From NCBI RefSeq assembly GCF_039831995.1, contig NZ_JBDOIO010000003.1:62001-126000 (forward strand): DNA of 64,000 nucleotides, given 5' to 3'. The stretch comes from Paenibacillus pabuli (GTDB lineage Bacteria > Bacillota > Bacilli > Paenibacillales > Paenibacillaceae). The notes under the pieces are model-generated. The model searched no databases. It saw nothing but the letters and a program-made list of their open reading frames with translations, and had not been told where the DNA came from. A program made the translations under genes and the position numbers. Below are positions 45,293 to 53,882 of this stretch, in pieces; the first letter of the stretch is position 1; the number at the start of each line of letters is the position of its first letter.

Positions 45293-47348
45293 ATCGTGGC
45301 TTATCATTCTGCTGGCTGTATGCATATCCGGACTGGTGGTTACGCTCCTAATTCTCAATTTCTATCTTAAGAGAGGAAAGGGGGCGAGCAGTAGAGCCGC
45401 TGGAGCACCAACTCCTACTGTCCATCGAACGGTATGGATGAGGTCATTCCTGCTGCAGTCCTACCGCTGGGGAATGAAGGTGCCTCTGCTATCATCCTAT
45501 ATCTATCTCATTCAGAAGCGGATTTCTTTCAGACATGTTGGAGACGAAGCATCATTACGTCGTATGACCATGACTGTTGTTCTGGTCGTTGCCGGGGGAT
45601 ACGGTAGTATTAGTATCGTGCTGTTTTTAATGCAACCGGGTATTGCTTTCGTCATTTTGTCCGTACTTTGTGCTGTCGTGATCAATAGCCTTGTTGTGGA
45701 CTTGTGGCTAAATCGTACGGAGAAGCGGCTTCTGGTCCACATGCTGGACCTGTTTGCGGATGTGCGGCATCGATATCATCAGCACGGAATGATTGAAGAA
45801 GCACTCTATGAAGCTGGAGAAGCAGGCGTGGGTGAAGCAGCCGATCAGGTGCTGCTGATCTATGAGGCACTGACATCGCCAGATCCCAATGAAGCGTTGG
45901 AGAGATATTACGAGATAGCCCCCAATCGCTTTCTGAAGGCTTTCGCTGGCATCTCCTTTATGGTCATGGAGTTTGGTGATAAGGATCGGGCTCAAGGTTC
46001 AATCTACCTGAAAGGTTTGGGAAACCTGACTCAGGAAATCCACTTGGAAATTTTGAGGCGGGACAAGCTGGATTACCTTTTAAAAGGGTTGAATATGATT
46101 GCACTGGCTCCGGTATTGTTTACCGCTCCCATCGAACGCTGGGCGAGAGGCAGTTTTCCGACCATGGATGAGTTTTACCGCAGCAAGCTTGGATTTATAA
46201 CCAAAATATCAATCTACATCATCATTATCCTGGCCTATTTGCTGTTGCAGAGACTTCAGCAATATGATGAAACTCGATTCCGGTCAGGGCGCAAACTTTC
46301 CATGATGGACCGTTTTTTATACAACCAGAGATTCATTCGTAAATTGGCCATGTTGTTTGCTGCCAAACCAGGAAGTGCTAACTACACCCAGACTGTTAGG
46401 TTGATGAGGGAGAGCAGCGCCGAATTGAAATACGAGTGGCTGGTAATCCGCAGACTGATGTTGTTTGTGTGCTCATTTGCTCTGGCGATCGGTTGTATAT
46501 TACTGCTTCATCATATCGAAAGAAATCACATTCTATTCGACCCTGTAAGAGATGACCGAATGTTTGGAGCGATGGCCGAAGCGGAACTGAATCAGGCTGC
46601 TGAAAAAACAGCTTTGGACCGAGAGGTAATGGAACGGTTAGGAATGAAACGTGGAACTAGCTACGATGATGTGTTTAACACGCTACAACAGGTTTCCCCC
46701 ATCCCCTTGGACTCCGACACGCAAACTGAAACGAGTCTGCGCATTATTCAAAAGCTGGAGGTATACAACAAGCAGTATTTGCACTGGTGGGAACTGCTGA
46801 TTGCCATTTTTATCGGTGCAGCCGGATATTACATGCCGATTTGGCTCATGATGTTTCAGCGTAAAATGCGCAGCATGGACATGAGGCATGAAATTTACCA
46901 GTATCAGACGGTAATCTCCATTTTGCGTGAGATGGATCGGATGTCCGTTGAAGAGATTTTGGAATGGCTTAATCGATTCGCTGTCATTTTTAAACGTCCA
47001 TTGCAAAAATGTCTATTGCACTTTGAGCACGGGCCCGAAAATGCGCTTGAGCAACTGAAAGAGGATGCGGGCTTGCCTGAGTTTCAGCGTTTGGTGGACA
47101 AACTGCAGCTTGCACTCGGTAAAATATCAATTCGTGAAGCATTTGATGATCTGGACAGTATGATGGCATTTTATTTTGATCAGCGGAAGCAGGAGTATAC
47201 CCGAATGATTGATGTAAAAGCCTCATGGGGCAGAATGATTGGTTTCACCCCGATGTATGCCCTCATTTTTCTCTACCTGGTGATCCCGCTTGTCGGTATG
47301 AGCTTCTTGCAAATGAACATTTATTACGAACAAATTCAGAAACTGTAG
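45285..47348 (+). CDS. Fused TadB-TadC-like type II secretion F membrane protein
   Basis: A 687-residue membrane protein with about seven spans: near 6-28, two close together around 88-135, and others near 308, 390, 500 and 657. It has two GspF-type cytosolic regions: HMLDLFADVRHRYHQHGMIEEALYEA with GISFMVMEFGDKD, and YQTVISILREMDRMSVEEILEWLNRFAVIFKRPLQ with IREAFDDLDSMMAFYF. Most Tad systems encode TadB and TadC separately; here they appear to be one chain. Start ATG 45285 overlaps the ATPase gene by 8 bases. Confidence 0.75.
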   Translation, partial: TTKSWLIILLAVCISGLVVTLLILNFYLKRGKGASSRAAGAPTPTVHRTVWMRSFLLQSYRWGMKVPLLSSYIYLIQKRISFRHVGDEASLRRMTMTVVLVVAGGYGSISIVLFLMQPGIAFVILSVLCAVVINSLVVDLWLNRTEKRLLVHMLDLFADVRHRYHQHGMIEEALYEAGEAGVGEAADQVLLIYEALTSPDPNEALERYYEIAPNRFLKAFAGISFMVMEFGDKDRAQGSIYLKGLGNLTQEIHLEILRRDKLDYLLKGLNMIALAPVLFTAPIERWARGSFPTMDEFYRSKLGFITKISIYIIIILAYLLLQRLQQYDETRFRSGRKLSMMDRFLYNQRFIRKLAMLFAAKPGSANYTQTVRLMRESSAELKYEWLVIRRLMLFVCSFALAIGCILLLHHIERNHILFDPVRDDRMFGAMAEAELNQAAEKTALDREVMERLGMKRGTSYDDVFNTLQQVSPIPLDSDTQTETSLRIIQKLEVYNKQYLHWWELLIAIFIGAAGYYMPIWLMMFQRKMRSMDMRHEIYQYQTVISILREMDRMSVEEILEWLNRFAVIFKRPLQKCLLHFEHGPENALEQLKEDAGLPEFQRLVDKLQLALGKISIREAFDDLDSMMAFYFDQRKQEYTRMIDVKASWGRMIGFTPMYALIFLYLVIPLVGMSFLQMNIYYEQIQKL

Positions 47349-47413
47349 TGTTTCAGGTTGAACCTGTTCAGTCTGATATACAATTTTTTATCAAAATATA
47401 GGAGGTTTTTAAT

Positions 47414-47899
47414 ATGAACAATGCTTCAAGTGCTTTAAAGGTAGCAGCAGGGATCTTTTTGACGATTGCCCTTATTACAATTGTGGTGCTGTTGTTTATT
47501 TCTGCTCAGGAGGCGACCAAAACGGCGCAAAACAACTTTGCGGACATTCAGACAGAATTGTCGCAGGCAGCTTTTACGGTGTATGACGGGACAACGATCA
47601 GTGGGTCTCAAGTTACTAACGCGCTGCGTAAATATGCGGACAAAGATCAATTTGGTATCCAGGTCATTACAGGAAAAAACAAGGGTGGTCAGTGGTATGG
47701 CAATGAATTAAACATTTCCCAGGACATTAACAATGCGGATTACGGTTCGGTCATCGCTCCAGATAGCAAAGTGGGCAGTATTAACCAGACCATGAGCGAG
47801 AAGGACAATCAGTACGTTAACCCAAGTGGAAAGTTCAAGGCAGTTATCGTTAAGGACAAGTCAAATGTGGTCAGAGGACTAATCTTCCAGCAATCCTGA
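47414..47899 (+). CDS. Pilin-like protein, probable major subunit
   Basis: A 161-residue protein with a short charged N-terminus, one hydrophobic helix (about 9-31: VAAGIFLTIALITIVVLLFI), then a helix-rich and beta-containing extracellular part. It lacks a G/E prepilin-peptidase site right before the helix, but the layout (helix then QEATKTAQNNFADIQTEL) resembles pilin-type proteins. It has its own spacing of 65 bases and a strong AGGAGG site, which fits higher expression as a major subunit. Function is inferred from context. Confidence 0.7.
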   Translation: MNNASSALKVAAGIFLTIALITIVVLLFISAQEATKTAQNNFADIQTELSQAAFTVYDGTTISGSQVTNALRKYADKDQFGIQVITGKNKGGQWYGNELNISQDINNADYGSVIAPDSKVGSINQTMSEKDNQYVNPSGKFKAVIVKDKSNVVRGLIFQQS

Positions 47900-47915
47900 C
47901 AGGAGTTGGTTTCCA

Positions 47916-48314
47916 TTGTCAAAAAATACACAGCAACTCATGTTGTTTTGTACCGCCATTGTCCTGTTTGTAACAGCCTGTCTGTATGGACAACAAAGCG
48001 TTAGCGTATTGGCCAGTGCTTTGAGTTCCAGCATGCACACGAATGAAGACATGGAAGGAAGAATCAATACGACATTAAGTATAAGCAAACCACTCCGTTA
48101 CAGCGGAGCTGAAGTGTTACATACGGTAAGACAAATGACTGGTACAGCGGTCGAACTGCAGGTAGACGGGAAGACATATACGATAGACCCGCTTATCAAC
48201 AGAAGTGCGACCATACCTGTTCCTGTATCCGCGTCCTATAGGCCGGAGTTTATAAGGAATGATAGCGGAGAATTGCTTATGATTGCGTTTTGGAAGGAGG
48301 CCAGTATCAATTGA
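47916..48314 (+). CDS. Small single-span protein of the Tad-like operon (132 aa)
   Basis: Not recognised by name. A hydrophobic N-terminal helix (about 7-25, LMLFCTAIVLFVTACLYG) is followed by an extracellular part with no cysteines beyond the helix. Probably a minor pilin or TadE/F-like pseudopilin. TTG start at 47916, with AGGAG 10 bases upstream; the stop overlaps the TTG of the next gene (TTGA). Confidence 0.65.
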   Translation: MSKNTQQLMLFCTAIVLFVTACLYGQQSVSVLASALSSSMHTNEDMEGRINTTLSISKPLRYSGAEVLHTVRQMTGTAVELQVDGKTYTIDPLINRSATIPVPVSASYRPEFIRNDSGELLMIAFWKEASIN

Positions 48315-48862
48315 TAAATGCTGTATCCAAGCTGCTAGCAGTTATGCTGGCAGTACTTCTGCTATATGTATATCCGACGGCGGAAATTGCAGATCGACAA
48401 GACGATATAGCGCGAATGACCACATATCAGACGGTTACCCGTTTTGTGGATTCGGTCAGAACGAAAGGTTACATTTCTCCTGGAATGTATGCCGAATTTG
48501 AAGAGCAGCTGGCACGAACAGGCAATGTTTATGAGATTACGATTGAACACCTGCACAAAAAATATGTCCCTCACTACACGGATCCTGTGGATCAAAGTAC
48601 ATTTACAGGAACGTACGAGACGGTACAGGATGCATACTACTCAGCTCAAATCCTAGAAAAAATGTTCCCTGTCTCGGGAACGTACGCAGCCGATGATCCA
48701 CGCCGCAGATATACACTGACCATAGGTGACTTTTTCACGATTACACTTAAAAATACCAATCGCACACCGGCCATGCTGATTCGCGAGTGGCTGAATGGTA
48801 CAGCCCCTGCAGCAGCAGTGTTTACCAGTTATGGAGGCATGGTTCTTAATGAAGATTACTGA
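48311..48862 (+). CDS. Small single-span protein of the Tad-like operon (183 aa)
   Basis: Not recognised by name. A hydrophobic helix near the start (about 7-22: LLAVMLAVLLLYVYPTAE) and an extracellular domain of about 160 residues with several Tyr-rich segments (FTGTYETVQDAYYSA). Likely another minor pilin-like or TadE-like protein. TTG at 48311 is chosen because GGAAGGAGG lies 10 bases upstream and it overlaps the preceding stop; a TTG at 48290 lies before that site. Confidence 0.65.
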   Translation: MINAVSKLLAVMLAVLLLYVYPTAEIADRQDDIARMTTYQTVTRFVDSVRTKGYISPGMYAEFEEQLARTGNVYEITIEHLHKKYVPHYTDPVDQSTFTGTYETVQDAYYSAQILEKMFPVSGTYAADDPRRRYTLTIGDFFTITLKNTNRTPAMLIREWLNGTAPAAAVFTSYGGMVLNEDY

Positions 48863-49844
48863 TTTGTCCATTGTGTTTGTTCTAATATTTTTGCCTTTCT
48901 TTTGGATCGTTTCTCGTCATACTCAAGATGCGGAAGACGCCCAGGTTCTAAGTCAAAGGTATAGATCGGCCCTCCAAACAGCGGTATTGGATGCTGGAAC
49001 CGTCATGCACCAGAATGAGAAGCAAAACAGTGAAGCGGGTTATGATTCCACCAAATTCGTAAAGGCAGATAAAGAACTGGCACTGCAGACATTCACTCAG
49101 ACGATAGCCTTAAATATGGGCATATATGATGATCCTCATGCGATACAAGCACTGTTCGATTATATACCCGCCATAGTTGTACTTGATTACGATGGGTATT
49201 ATATCTTGGCTAAAGAAGCAGAGATGACTGGTGAGACTGATGATTCGTACCACCAGGTATGGAGTCCTAAAATGCCCTATACATATTCAGATGCAGACGG
49301 GAGCAGCATTAATTTTACACTCGACGGTTACGTGTATGCATATGATGCCATTCAGGGTAAATGGATGGAAGGTTTTCAAAGCGAACTTGCTTCGACTACT
49401 GGGATACCATTGCTGCAAGATTCAGATTCGTTTGAGCAGGTCAGACAAACTTGTATCGTCATGAGCGTACAGGAGAAGCTCGCCGAAGTCATTAATCGGC
49501 ATAATGAGTTTGCAAGAAGAAATGGGATATCCTATACGTTTACCCTGCCTCTTATTTCACAGGAAGATTGGTACAATACGATTACGGATACGGGTATCAT
49601 GGCCTTTATTCAGGGTTTGCCTGTAGGGAACCAGAAGGTGAATACATATGCCATTGGTGGCGGCCGGTTGGTTAAAAAAACAGCAGTGATCGGAGGTGTA
49701 GACCCTTCTACCGGCATTAAGTATTATTATCCAGCAACCTGTCAGACCAACTTTCGGGCCGAAGAAGTCTTTACTGATACGAAGCAGGCCGCGGCGGCTG
49801 GGTATTTTGAATATAATTGTTACATTAACGAAGTCGTTCACTGA
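48849..49844 (+). CDS. Single-span extracellular protein of the Tad-like operon (331 aa)
   Basis: The last and largest of the small envelope proteins. One hydrophobic helix (about 5-20: DLSIVFVLIFLPFFWIV), then a large domain, YIPAIVVLDYDGYYILAKEAEM followed by several Tyr/Asp-rich segments and two C-terminal cysteines (ATCQTNF and YNCYIN) that could form a disulfide. It could cap the pilus or act as an adhesin. ATG at 48849, inside the previous gene's 3' end, with GGAGG 11 bases upstream. No known domain recognised. Confidence 0.68.
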   Translation: MKITDLSIVFVLIFLPFFWIVSRHTQDAEDAQVLSQRYRSALQTAVLDAGTVMHQNEKQNSEAGYDSTKFVKADKELALQTFTQTIALNMGIYDDPHAIQALFDYIPAIVVLDYDGYYILAKEAEMTGETDDSYHQVWSPKMPYTYSDADGSSINFTLDGYVYAYDAIQGKWMEGFQSELASTTGIPLLQDSDSFEQVRQTCIVMSVQEKLAEVINRHNEFARRNGISYTFTLPLISQEDWYNTITDTGIMAFIQGLPVGNQKVNTYAIGGGRLVKKTAVIGGVDPSTGIKYYYPATCQTNFRAEEVFTDTKQAAAAGYFEYNCYINEVVH

Positions 49845-49891
49845 GAAGGGCAGCTGCGCTATTACATTACTTTCAGAAAAGGCGGGTCCTG

Positions 49892-49900
49892 TGCTAAAAT
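49892..49900 (+). promoter_or_regulatory. Extended -10 promoter candidate for the ABC-F gene
   Basis: TGCTAAAAT (TGn plus TAAAAT). The leader then contains an imperfect repeat around 49906-49925 and a perfect CGGTAT-CAACA-ATACCG hairpin (49924-49940) before the ribosome site. Confidence 0.5.
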
Positions 49901-49981
49901 AGGGGTTCAGTTCAGAACTTGACCGGTATCAACAATACCGAATAAAAAGTAATGTTAAATAGATAGGAGCAACCTCATCTT

Positions 49982-51532
49982 ATGAGTCTATTGTCAGTAG
50001 AGAACGTCAGTCACAATTTTGGAGACCGTACGTTATTTAAAAATGTATCTTTTCGTTTACTTGCGGGAGAGCGGGTAGGCCTGGTCGGGGCAAACGGTGT
50101 AGGAAAGTCCACTTTAATGAATATTTTGACTGGAAAATTGCTGAAAGACAGCGGGAAAGTGGAGTGGACACCAAAAGTTCGTTACGGATATTTGGATCAG
50201 CATACCAAGCTGACTCCTGGTAAAACCATCCGTGACGTATTAAAAGATGCCTTCCTGCCACTACTCGAGCTGGAAAAAGAAATGATGACCATTACAGACC
50301 AGATGGCTGATGCGGACCCCGATCAGCTGGAAAAACTGCTGGAAGAAATGGGTGAAATCCAGGAACAACTGGAGCAGGGTGATTTTTATCTGATCGATGT
50401 AAAAGTGGAAGAAATGGCGAACGGCCTCGGCTTGTCCGCGATTGGGCTTGATCGTGACGTTGCTTCACTAAGTGGAGGACAACGGACCAAAGTACTGCTC
50501 GCCAAGTTGTTGCTGGAGAAACCGACGGCCCTTTTACTGGACGAACCAACGAACTACCTGGACGTGGAGCACATTGAATGGCTGACACGTTATTTGAAAG
50601 ATTACCCTTATGCATTTATCCTGATTTCACATGATACGGAATTTATGAATGAAGTCGTTAATGTTATTTATCATCTGGAATTTGCTAAATTGACGCGTTA
50701 TGCCGCCAACTATAACAAGTTTCTCGAAATGGCTGATATGCAGAAAGCACAACATATCGATGCTTATGAGAAACAGCAGGAATATATCAAGAAACAGGAA
50801 GATTTCATTCAGCGTAATAAGGCCAGAGCCTCCACTTCCGGGCGTGCCAAAAGCCGTGAGAAGCAACTGGGCAAGATTGAACGAATCGATCGCCCGGATG
50901 AAGCAGCAAAACCGACATTTAAATTCAAAGATGCCCGTGCCAGCAGCAAAACTGTGTTTGAGGGAATTGATTTTGAGATTGGTTACTCCTACCCTTTGCT
51001 GCCTAAAATGACAATGACAATCGAACGTGGTGAGAAAATAGCCATTGTTGGATGTAACGGTGTTGGTAAGTCGACACTTCTTAAGACCATATTAGGCAAG
51101 ATACCGCCGATTAGTGGTAAAACGTTCCTGGGAGATTATCTGGAGACGGCTTATTTTGAACAGGAAGTCCGGGCTGGGAATATTACGCCTATTGAAGATG
51201 TATGGAACGAATTCTCCCACCTGACGCAGAACGAAGTACGAGGGCATTTGGCCCGGTGTGGTTTGAAAAACGAGCATATTACCCGTCCGCTGAGTGCACT
51301 TAGCGGGGGAGAACAAGCGAAAGTCCGCTTGTGCAAGCTTCTGATGCGTGAAAGCAACTGGATCCTGTTTGATGAACCGACGAACCATCTGGATGTAACA
51401 GCAAAAGCGGAGCTAAAACGAGCTTTGCAAGAGTTTAAAGGTACAGTTTTGCTCGTTTCCCATGAACCTGAATTCTATCAGGATTGGGTCACCAAGACAT
51501 GGGACGTTGAAGCCTGGTCTGAGAAAAACTAG
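49982..51532 (+). CDS. ABC-F family ATPase (YkpA/YbiT-like)
   Basis: A 516-residue soluble protein with two ABC ATPase halves and no membrane domain. First half: Walker A GANGVGKST, signature LSGGQRTKV, Walker B LLLDEPTNYLD. Second half: GCNGVGKST, LSGGEQAKV, FDEPTNHLD. The linker between them (EKQQEYIKKQEDFIQRNKARASTSGRAKSREKQL) is the charged P-site-tRNA-interacting arm. ABC-F proteins bind the ribosomal E site and relieve stalling. The sequence resembles the housekeeping YkpA/YbiT branch more than antibiotic-resistance types. SD: AGGAGCAACC. Confidence 0.9.
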   Translation: MSLLSVENVSHNFGDRTLFKNVSFRLLAGERVGLVGANGVGKSTLMNILTGKLLKDSGKVEWTPKVRYGYLDQHTKLTPGKTIRDVLKDAFLPLLELEKEMMTITDQMADADPDQLEKLLEEMGEIQEQLEQGDFYLIDVKVEEMANGLGLSAIGLDRDVASLSGGQRTKVLLAKLLLEKPTALLLDEPTNYLDVEHIEWLTRYLKDYPYAFILISHDTEFMNEVVNVIYHLEFAKLTRYAANYNKFLEMADMQKAQHIDAYEKQQEYIKKQEDFIQRNKARASTSGRAKSREKQLGKIERIDRPDEAAKPTFKFKDARASSKTVFEGIDFEIGYSYPLLPKMTMTIERGEKIAIVGCNGVGKSTLLKTILGKIPPISGKTFLGDYLETAYFEQEVRAGNITPIEDVWNEFSHLTQNEVRGHLARCGLKNEHITRPLSALSGGEQAKVRLCKLLMRESNWILFDEPTNHLDVTAKAELKRALQEFKGTVLLVSHEPEFYQDWVTKTWDVEAWSEKN

Positions 51533-51599
51533 GTGTTACGAAGTGCGGTAAGTGCTTTTTATTCAAAACATCATTAACATTGGTTTTAAAAAATCGACG

Positions 51600-51628
51600 G
51601 TGACAAAAAAAGGTGTCTATGGTAACAT
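51600..51628 (+). promoter_or_regulatory. Promoter of the thiazole operon
   Basis: GTGACA, 17-base spacer, TAACAT, placed just upstream of the riboswitch aptamer. Confidence 0.55.
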
Positions 51629-51648
51629 AGGCTACAACTTCATACGAT

Positions 51649-51739
51649 CACTAGGGGGGCCGCTCGTTGCGGCTGAGATGGAATAATGCGATTCCGGACC
51701 CTTTGCACCTGATCTGGATTATACCAGCGTAGGGAAGTG
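51649..51739 (+). ncRNA. TPP (THI-element) riboswitch aptamer
   Basis: All conserved parts are present: P1 arms CACT (51649-51652) and AGTG (51736-51739), the AGGGG entry, GGCTGAGAT, ACCCTTTGCACCTGATCTGG, ATTATACCAGCGTAGGGAA. It senses thiamine pyrophosphate and controls the tenI-thiO-thiS-thiG-thiF operon. Confidence 0.97.
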
Positions 51740-51911
51740 GCGCGTTTTAGTTAATGACATGGGCCAATTGATATTCGATTTTGTAGCGAATGTGAATGCT
51801 CACTAGTGGAACTTGCAGGTATCTCGTATATGTGACGGCTATAATCTAATAGCTTGTATACCTGACAACTGGCATGTAAAGCTCATTTAACTAACAGGAC
51901 ATATTATCGCG

Positions 51912-51940
51912 GCCACTCCCCTAAGGGAGTGGCTTTTTTG
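51912..51940 (+). terminator. Riboswitch-controlled terminator
   Basis: GCCACTCCC (51912-51920) pairs with GGGAGTGGC (51925-51933), then six T. The left arm can also pair with GGGAAGTGGC (51732-51741) at the end of the aptamer, giving an antiterminator when TPP is absent. Confidence 0.88.
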
Positions 51941-51952
51941 TAGTTACATATT

Positions 51953-52624
51953 GTGACGGTAAGGAGGGGAATTCAAACGGATACCTCTAATGCACGTGGG
52001 AATTCATTTTCATTTGAACTGCATGCTGTTTCGCCAGGGTTAGGGGATGAACAACGTTTCGTGAAGACTGCACAAGCTGTATGGCCTTGGTTTGACTATA
52101 TCCACATTCGGGAGAAACATCTAACGACTGAGCAGAAAATTCAATGGGCCTACAGTTTGCTAAACGCAGGAATTCCAGCTGACAGGATCGTGATCAATGG
52201 TCTTAGTGAGCTGAACAAGTTGGATACACATCTATTCATTCAAAGGATTCATTGGGGGCAGTACAACGTGGCAGCTACTCAAGGTAGCAGCCTGAACAAT
52301 AACGATCGATTTCGTCTCGGTGTTTCGGTTCATTCTCTTAACGAAGCAAGAGAGGCTGAAGAACGGGGAGCGGATTACCTCTTTTATGGTCATGTATTTT
52401 CTTCCGCCAGCAAACCTGGAATCAAGCCGAGAGGACTATCTGCACTTACAGAGGTATGTTTAGCAGTTTCCATTCCCGTCATCGCTATTGGCGGCATTGA
52501 ACCGGCAAACATAGCTGCTGTACGTGCAGCCGGAGCCAAGGGAGCTGCGGTTATCTCATCCGTATGGGCTAGTGATAATCCGGAATCCGCAGGAACTGCC
52601 TTAAGGCAGGCTATTGGTCGCTAG
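51953..52624 (+). CDS. tenI: Thiazole tautomerase TenI
   Basis: A thiamine-phosphate-synthase-like TIM barrel that aromatises the ThiG product to the carboxylated thiazole phosphate. Visible: FELHAVSPG, YIHIREK, RIVINGLSE, GVSVHSLNEAREAEERGADYLFYGHVFSSASKPG and AIGGIEPANIAAVRAAGAKGAAVISSVW. It lacks the ThiE-type pyrophosphate set, supporting TenI. The start is uncertain: the strong AAGGAGGGG at 51961-51969 is not followed by ATG, GTG or TTG in frame; GTG 51953 lies before it. An ATT at 51971 or a non-standard codon may be used. Confidence 0.85.
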   Translation: MTVRRGIQTDTSNARGNSFSFELHAVSPGLGDEQRFVKTAQAVWPWFDYIHIREKHLTTEQKIQWAYSLLNAGIPADRIVINGLSELNKLDTHLFIQRIHWGQYNVAATQGSSLNNNDRFRLGVSVHSLNEAREAEERGADYLFYGHVFSSASKPGIKPRGLSALTEVCLAVSIPVIAIGGIEPANIAAVRAAGAKGAAVISSVWASDNPESAGTALRQAIGR

Positions 52625-52652
52625 AATATGAATGAACCGAGGAGGTGAATGA

Positions 52653-53882
52653 ATGAGCGAAGAAGTAAGAGGCCGAAGAAGAAGTGGTAGCCTTTACCGA
52701 AATGGAGCAGCTTTTGCAAGCCAAATACGCGGAGAAATCCGGGGTAAACTTCATGCGGAAACCATTGTAGTGGGGGGCGGTATTATTGGTTGTGCCATAG
52801 CGTATGAGTTAGCTTCACGAGGTGAAGAAGTGATCTTGATTGAGCGTTCCCGTATTGCAAGTGAGACGTCTAGTGCGGCGGCGGGCATGTTAGCTGCAGA
52901 CAGCGAGGCATTCCATACTACTGTGATGTCGAAGCTTGCACGTGAAAGCAGAACATTACTGCATCAACAAAAAGAACAGCTTCATCTGCTTAGCGGTATT
53001 GAAATGGGTCTCCAGCAGCATGGATTTGTTACACCATTTCGTAACGAAGACGAGATGAACAAGTATCAAGATACAAGGTGTGCTGATTCGCTGACAGAGC
53101 AAATCTGGTGGGATCATTCCATTCTTCATCGTGAAGCCCCATGGATAAGCGGAAAGACTTACGGAGCTCTGTATAGAGCTTCAGAAAGTGAGCTTCTTCC
53201 TGTCAACCTGGCACGTGCCTATGCCGGGGCTGCTCAAACCCTGGGAGCCAAAGTAATAGAAGGTGTACAGGATGTAAGTCTAACTGCGGACGCGAATGGA
53301 ATCCAGGGTGTGGAGACATCCATTGGAAGAATGACGTGTAAACATGTTGTTGTCGCAGTAGGCTTACAGGGTGGAGAAATGTTGAAACAGGTAGGTCTTC
53401 AAATGCCGATTATTCCGGTGAAAGGTGAAATCGCAGCAATTCAATATGCAGAACATGATGCAGATTACAGACCTGACAAGACGGTCTATGCAGATAATGT
53501 ATACATTGTTCCCAAAGCAAATGGAGAAGTCTGGATTGGAGCTACCAGTTTACCGGGTCGTTCGGACCGGGTCGTTACTGTGGAAGGAATACAAGAACTG
53601 CTCGCTTCCGCAGCAAGCTGGGTCCCTGGAATTCAGCAAGCCCAGTTCCTACGCGCGTGGGCAGGGGTCCGACCTGCAACCCCTGACGGTTTGCCTTATC
53701 TAGGAGCTTGTAACAGCATTCCAGGGTTGTATACTGCGTTTGGACATTATAGAAACGGTATCTTACTGAGCGCAATAACCGGCAGCCTGATGGCTGATTT
53801 GATTGCTGGCCATTCTTCCGAAGAACTCGGCATAGATGAATTGTGTCCGGAGCGTTTAAGCAGAAAGGAGATCATACATTGA
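52653..53882 (+). CDS. thiO: Glycine oxidase ThiO
   Basis: FAD enzyme that oxidises glycine to the iminoglycine used for the thiazole ring. The 409-residue protein has the dinucleotide loop VVGGGIIGCAIAYELASRG (near residue 41), ASETSSAAAGMLAA, IPVKGEI, VWIGATSLPGRSDR and C-terminal RPATPDGLPYLGA...TAFGHYRNGILLS, all typical of ThiO. The first 35 residues are an extra basic extension. ATG follows GAGGAGGTGAATGA. Overlaps thiS by four bases. Confidence 0.93.
   Translation: MSEEVRGRRRSGSLYRNGAAFASQIRGEIRGKLHAETIVVGGGIIGCAIAYELASRGEEVILIERSRIASETSSAAAGMLAADSEAFHTTVMSKLARESRTLLHQQKEQLHLLSGIEMGLQQHGFVTPFRNEDEMNKYQDTRCADSLTEQIWWDHSILHREAPWISGKTYGALYRASESELLPVNLARAYAGAAQTLGAKVIEGVQDVSLTADANGIQGVETSIGRMTCKHVVVAVGLQGGEMLKQVGLQMPIIPVKGEIAAIQYAEHDADYRPDKTVYADNVYIVPKANGEVWIGATSLPGRSDRVVTVEGIQELLASAASWVPGIQQAQFLRAWAGVRPATPDGLPYLGACNSIPGLYTAFGHYRNGILLSAITGSLMADLIAGHSSEELGIDELCPERLSRKEIIH

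Larger units (their letters stand above)
51533..51952 (+). other. 420-bp leader region with TPP riboswitch
   Basis: No gene. It holds a promoter (51600-51628), the TPP aptamer (51649-51739), an unassigned stretch of about 170 bases and the terminator at 51912-51940 that serves as expression platform. Confidence 0.85.
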
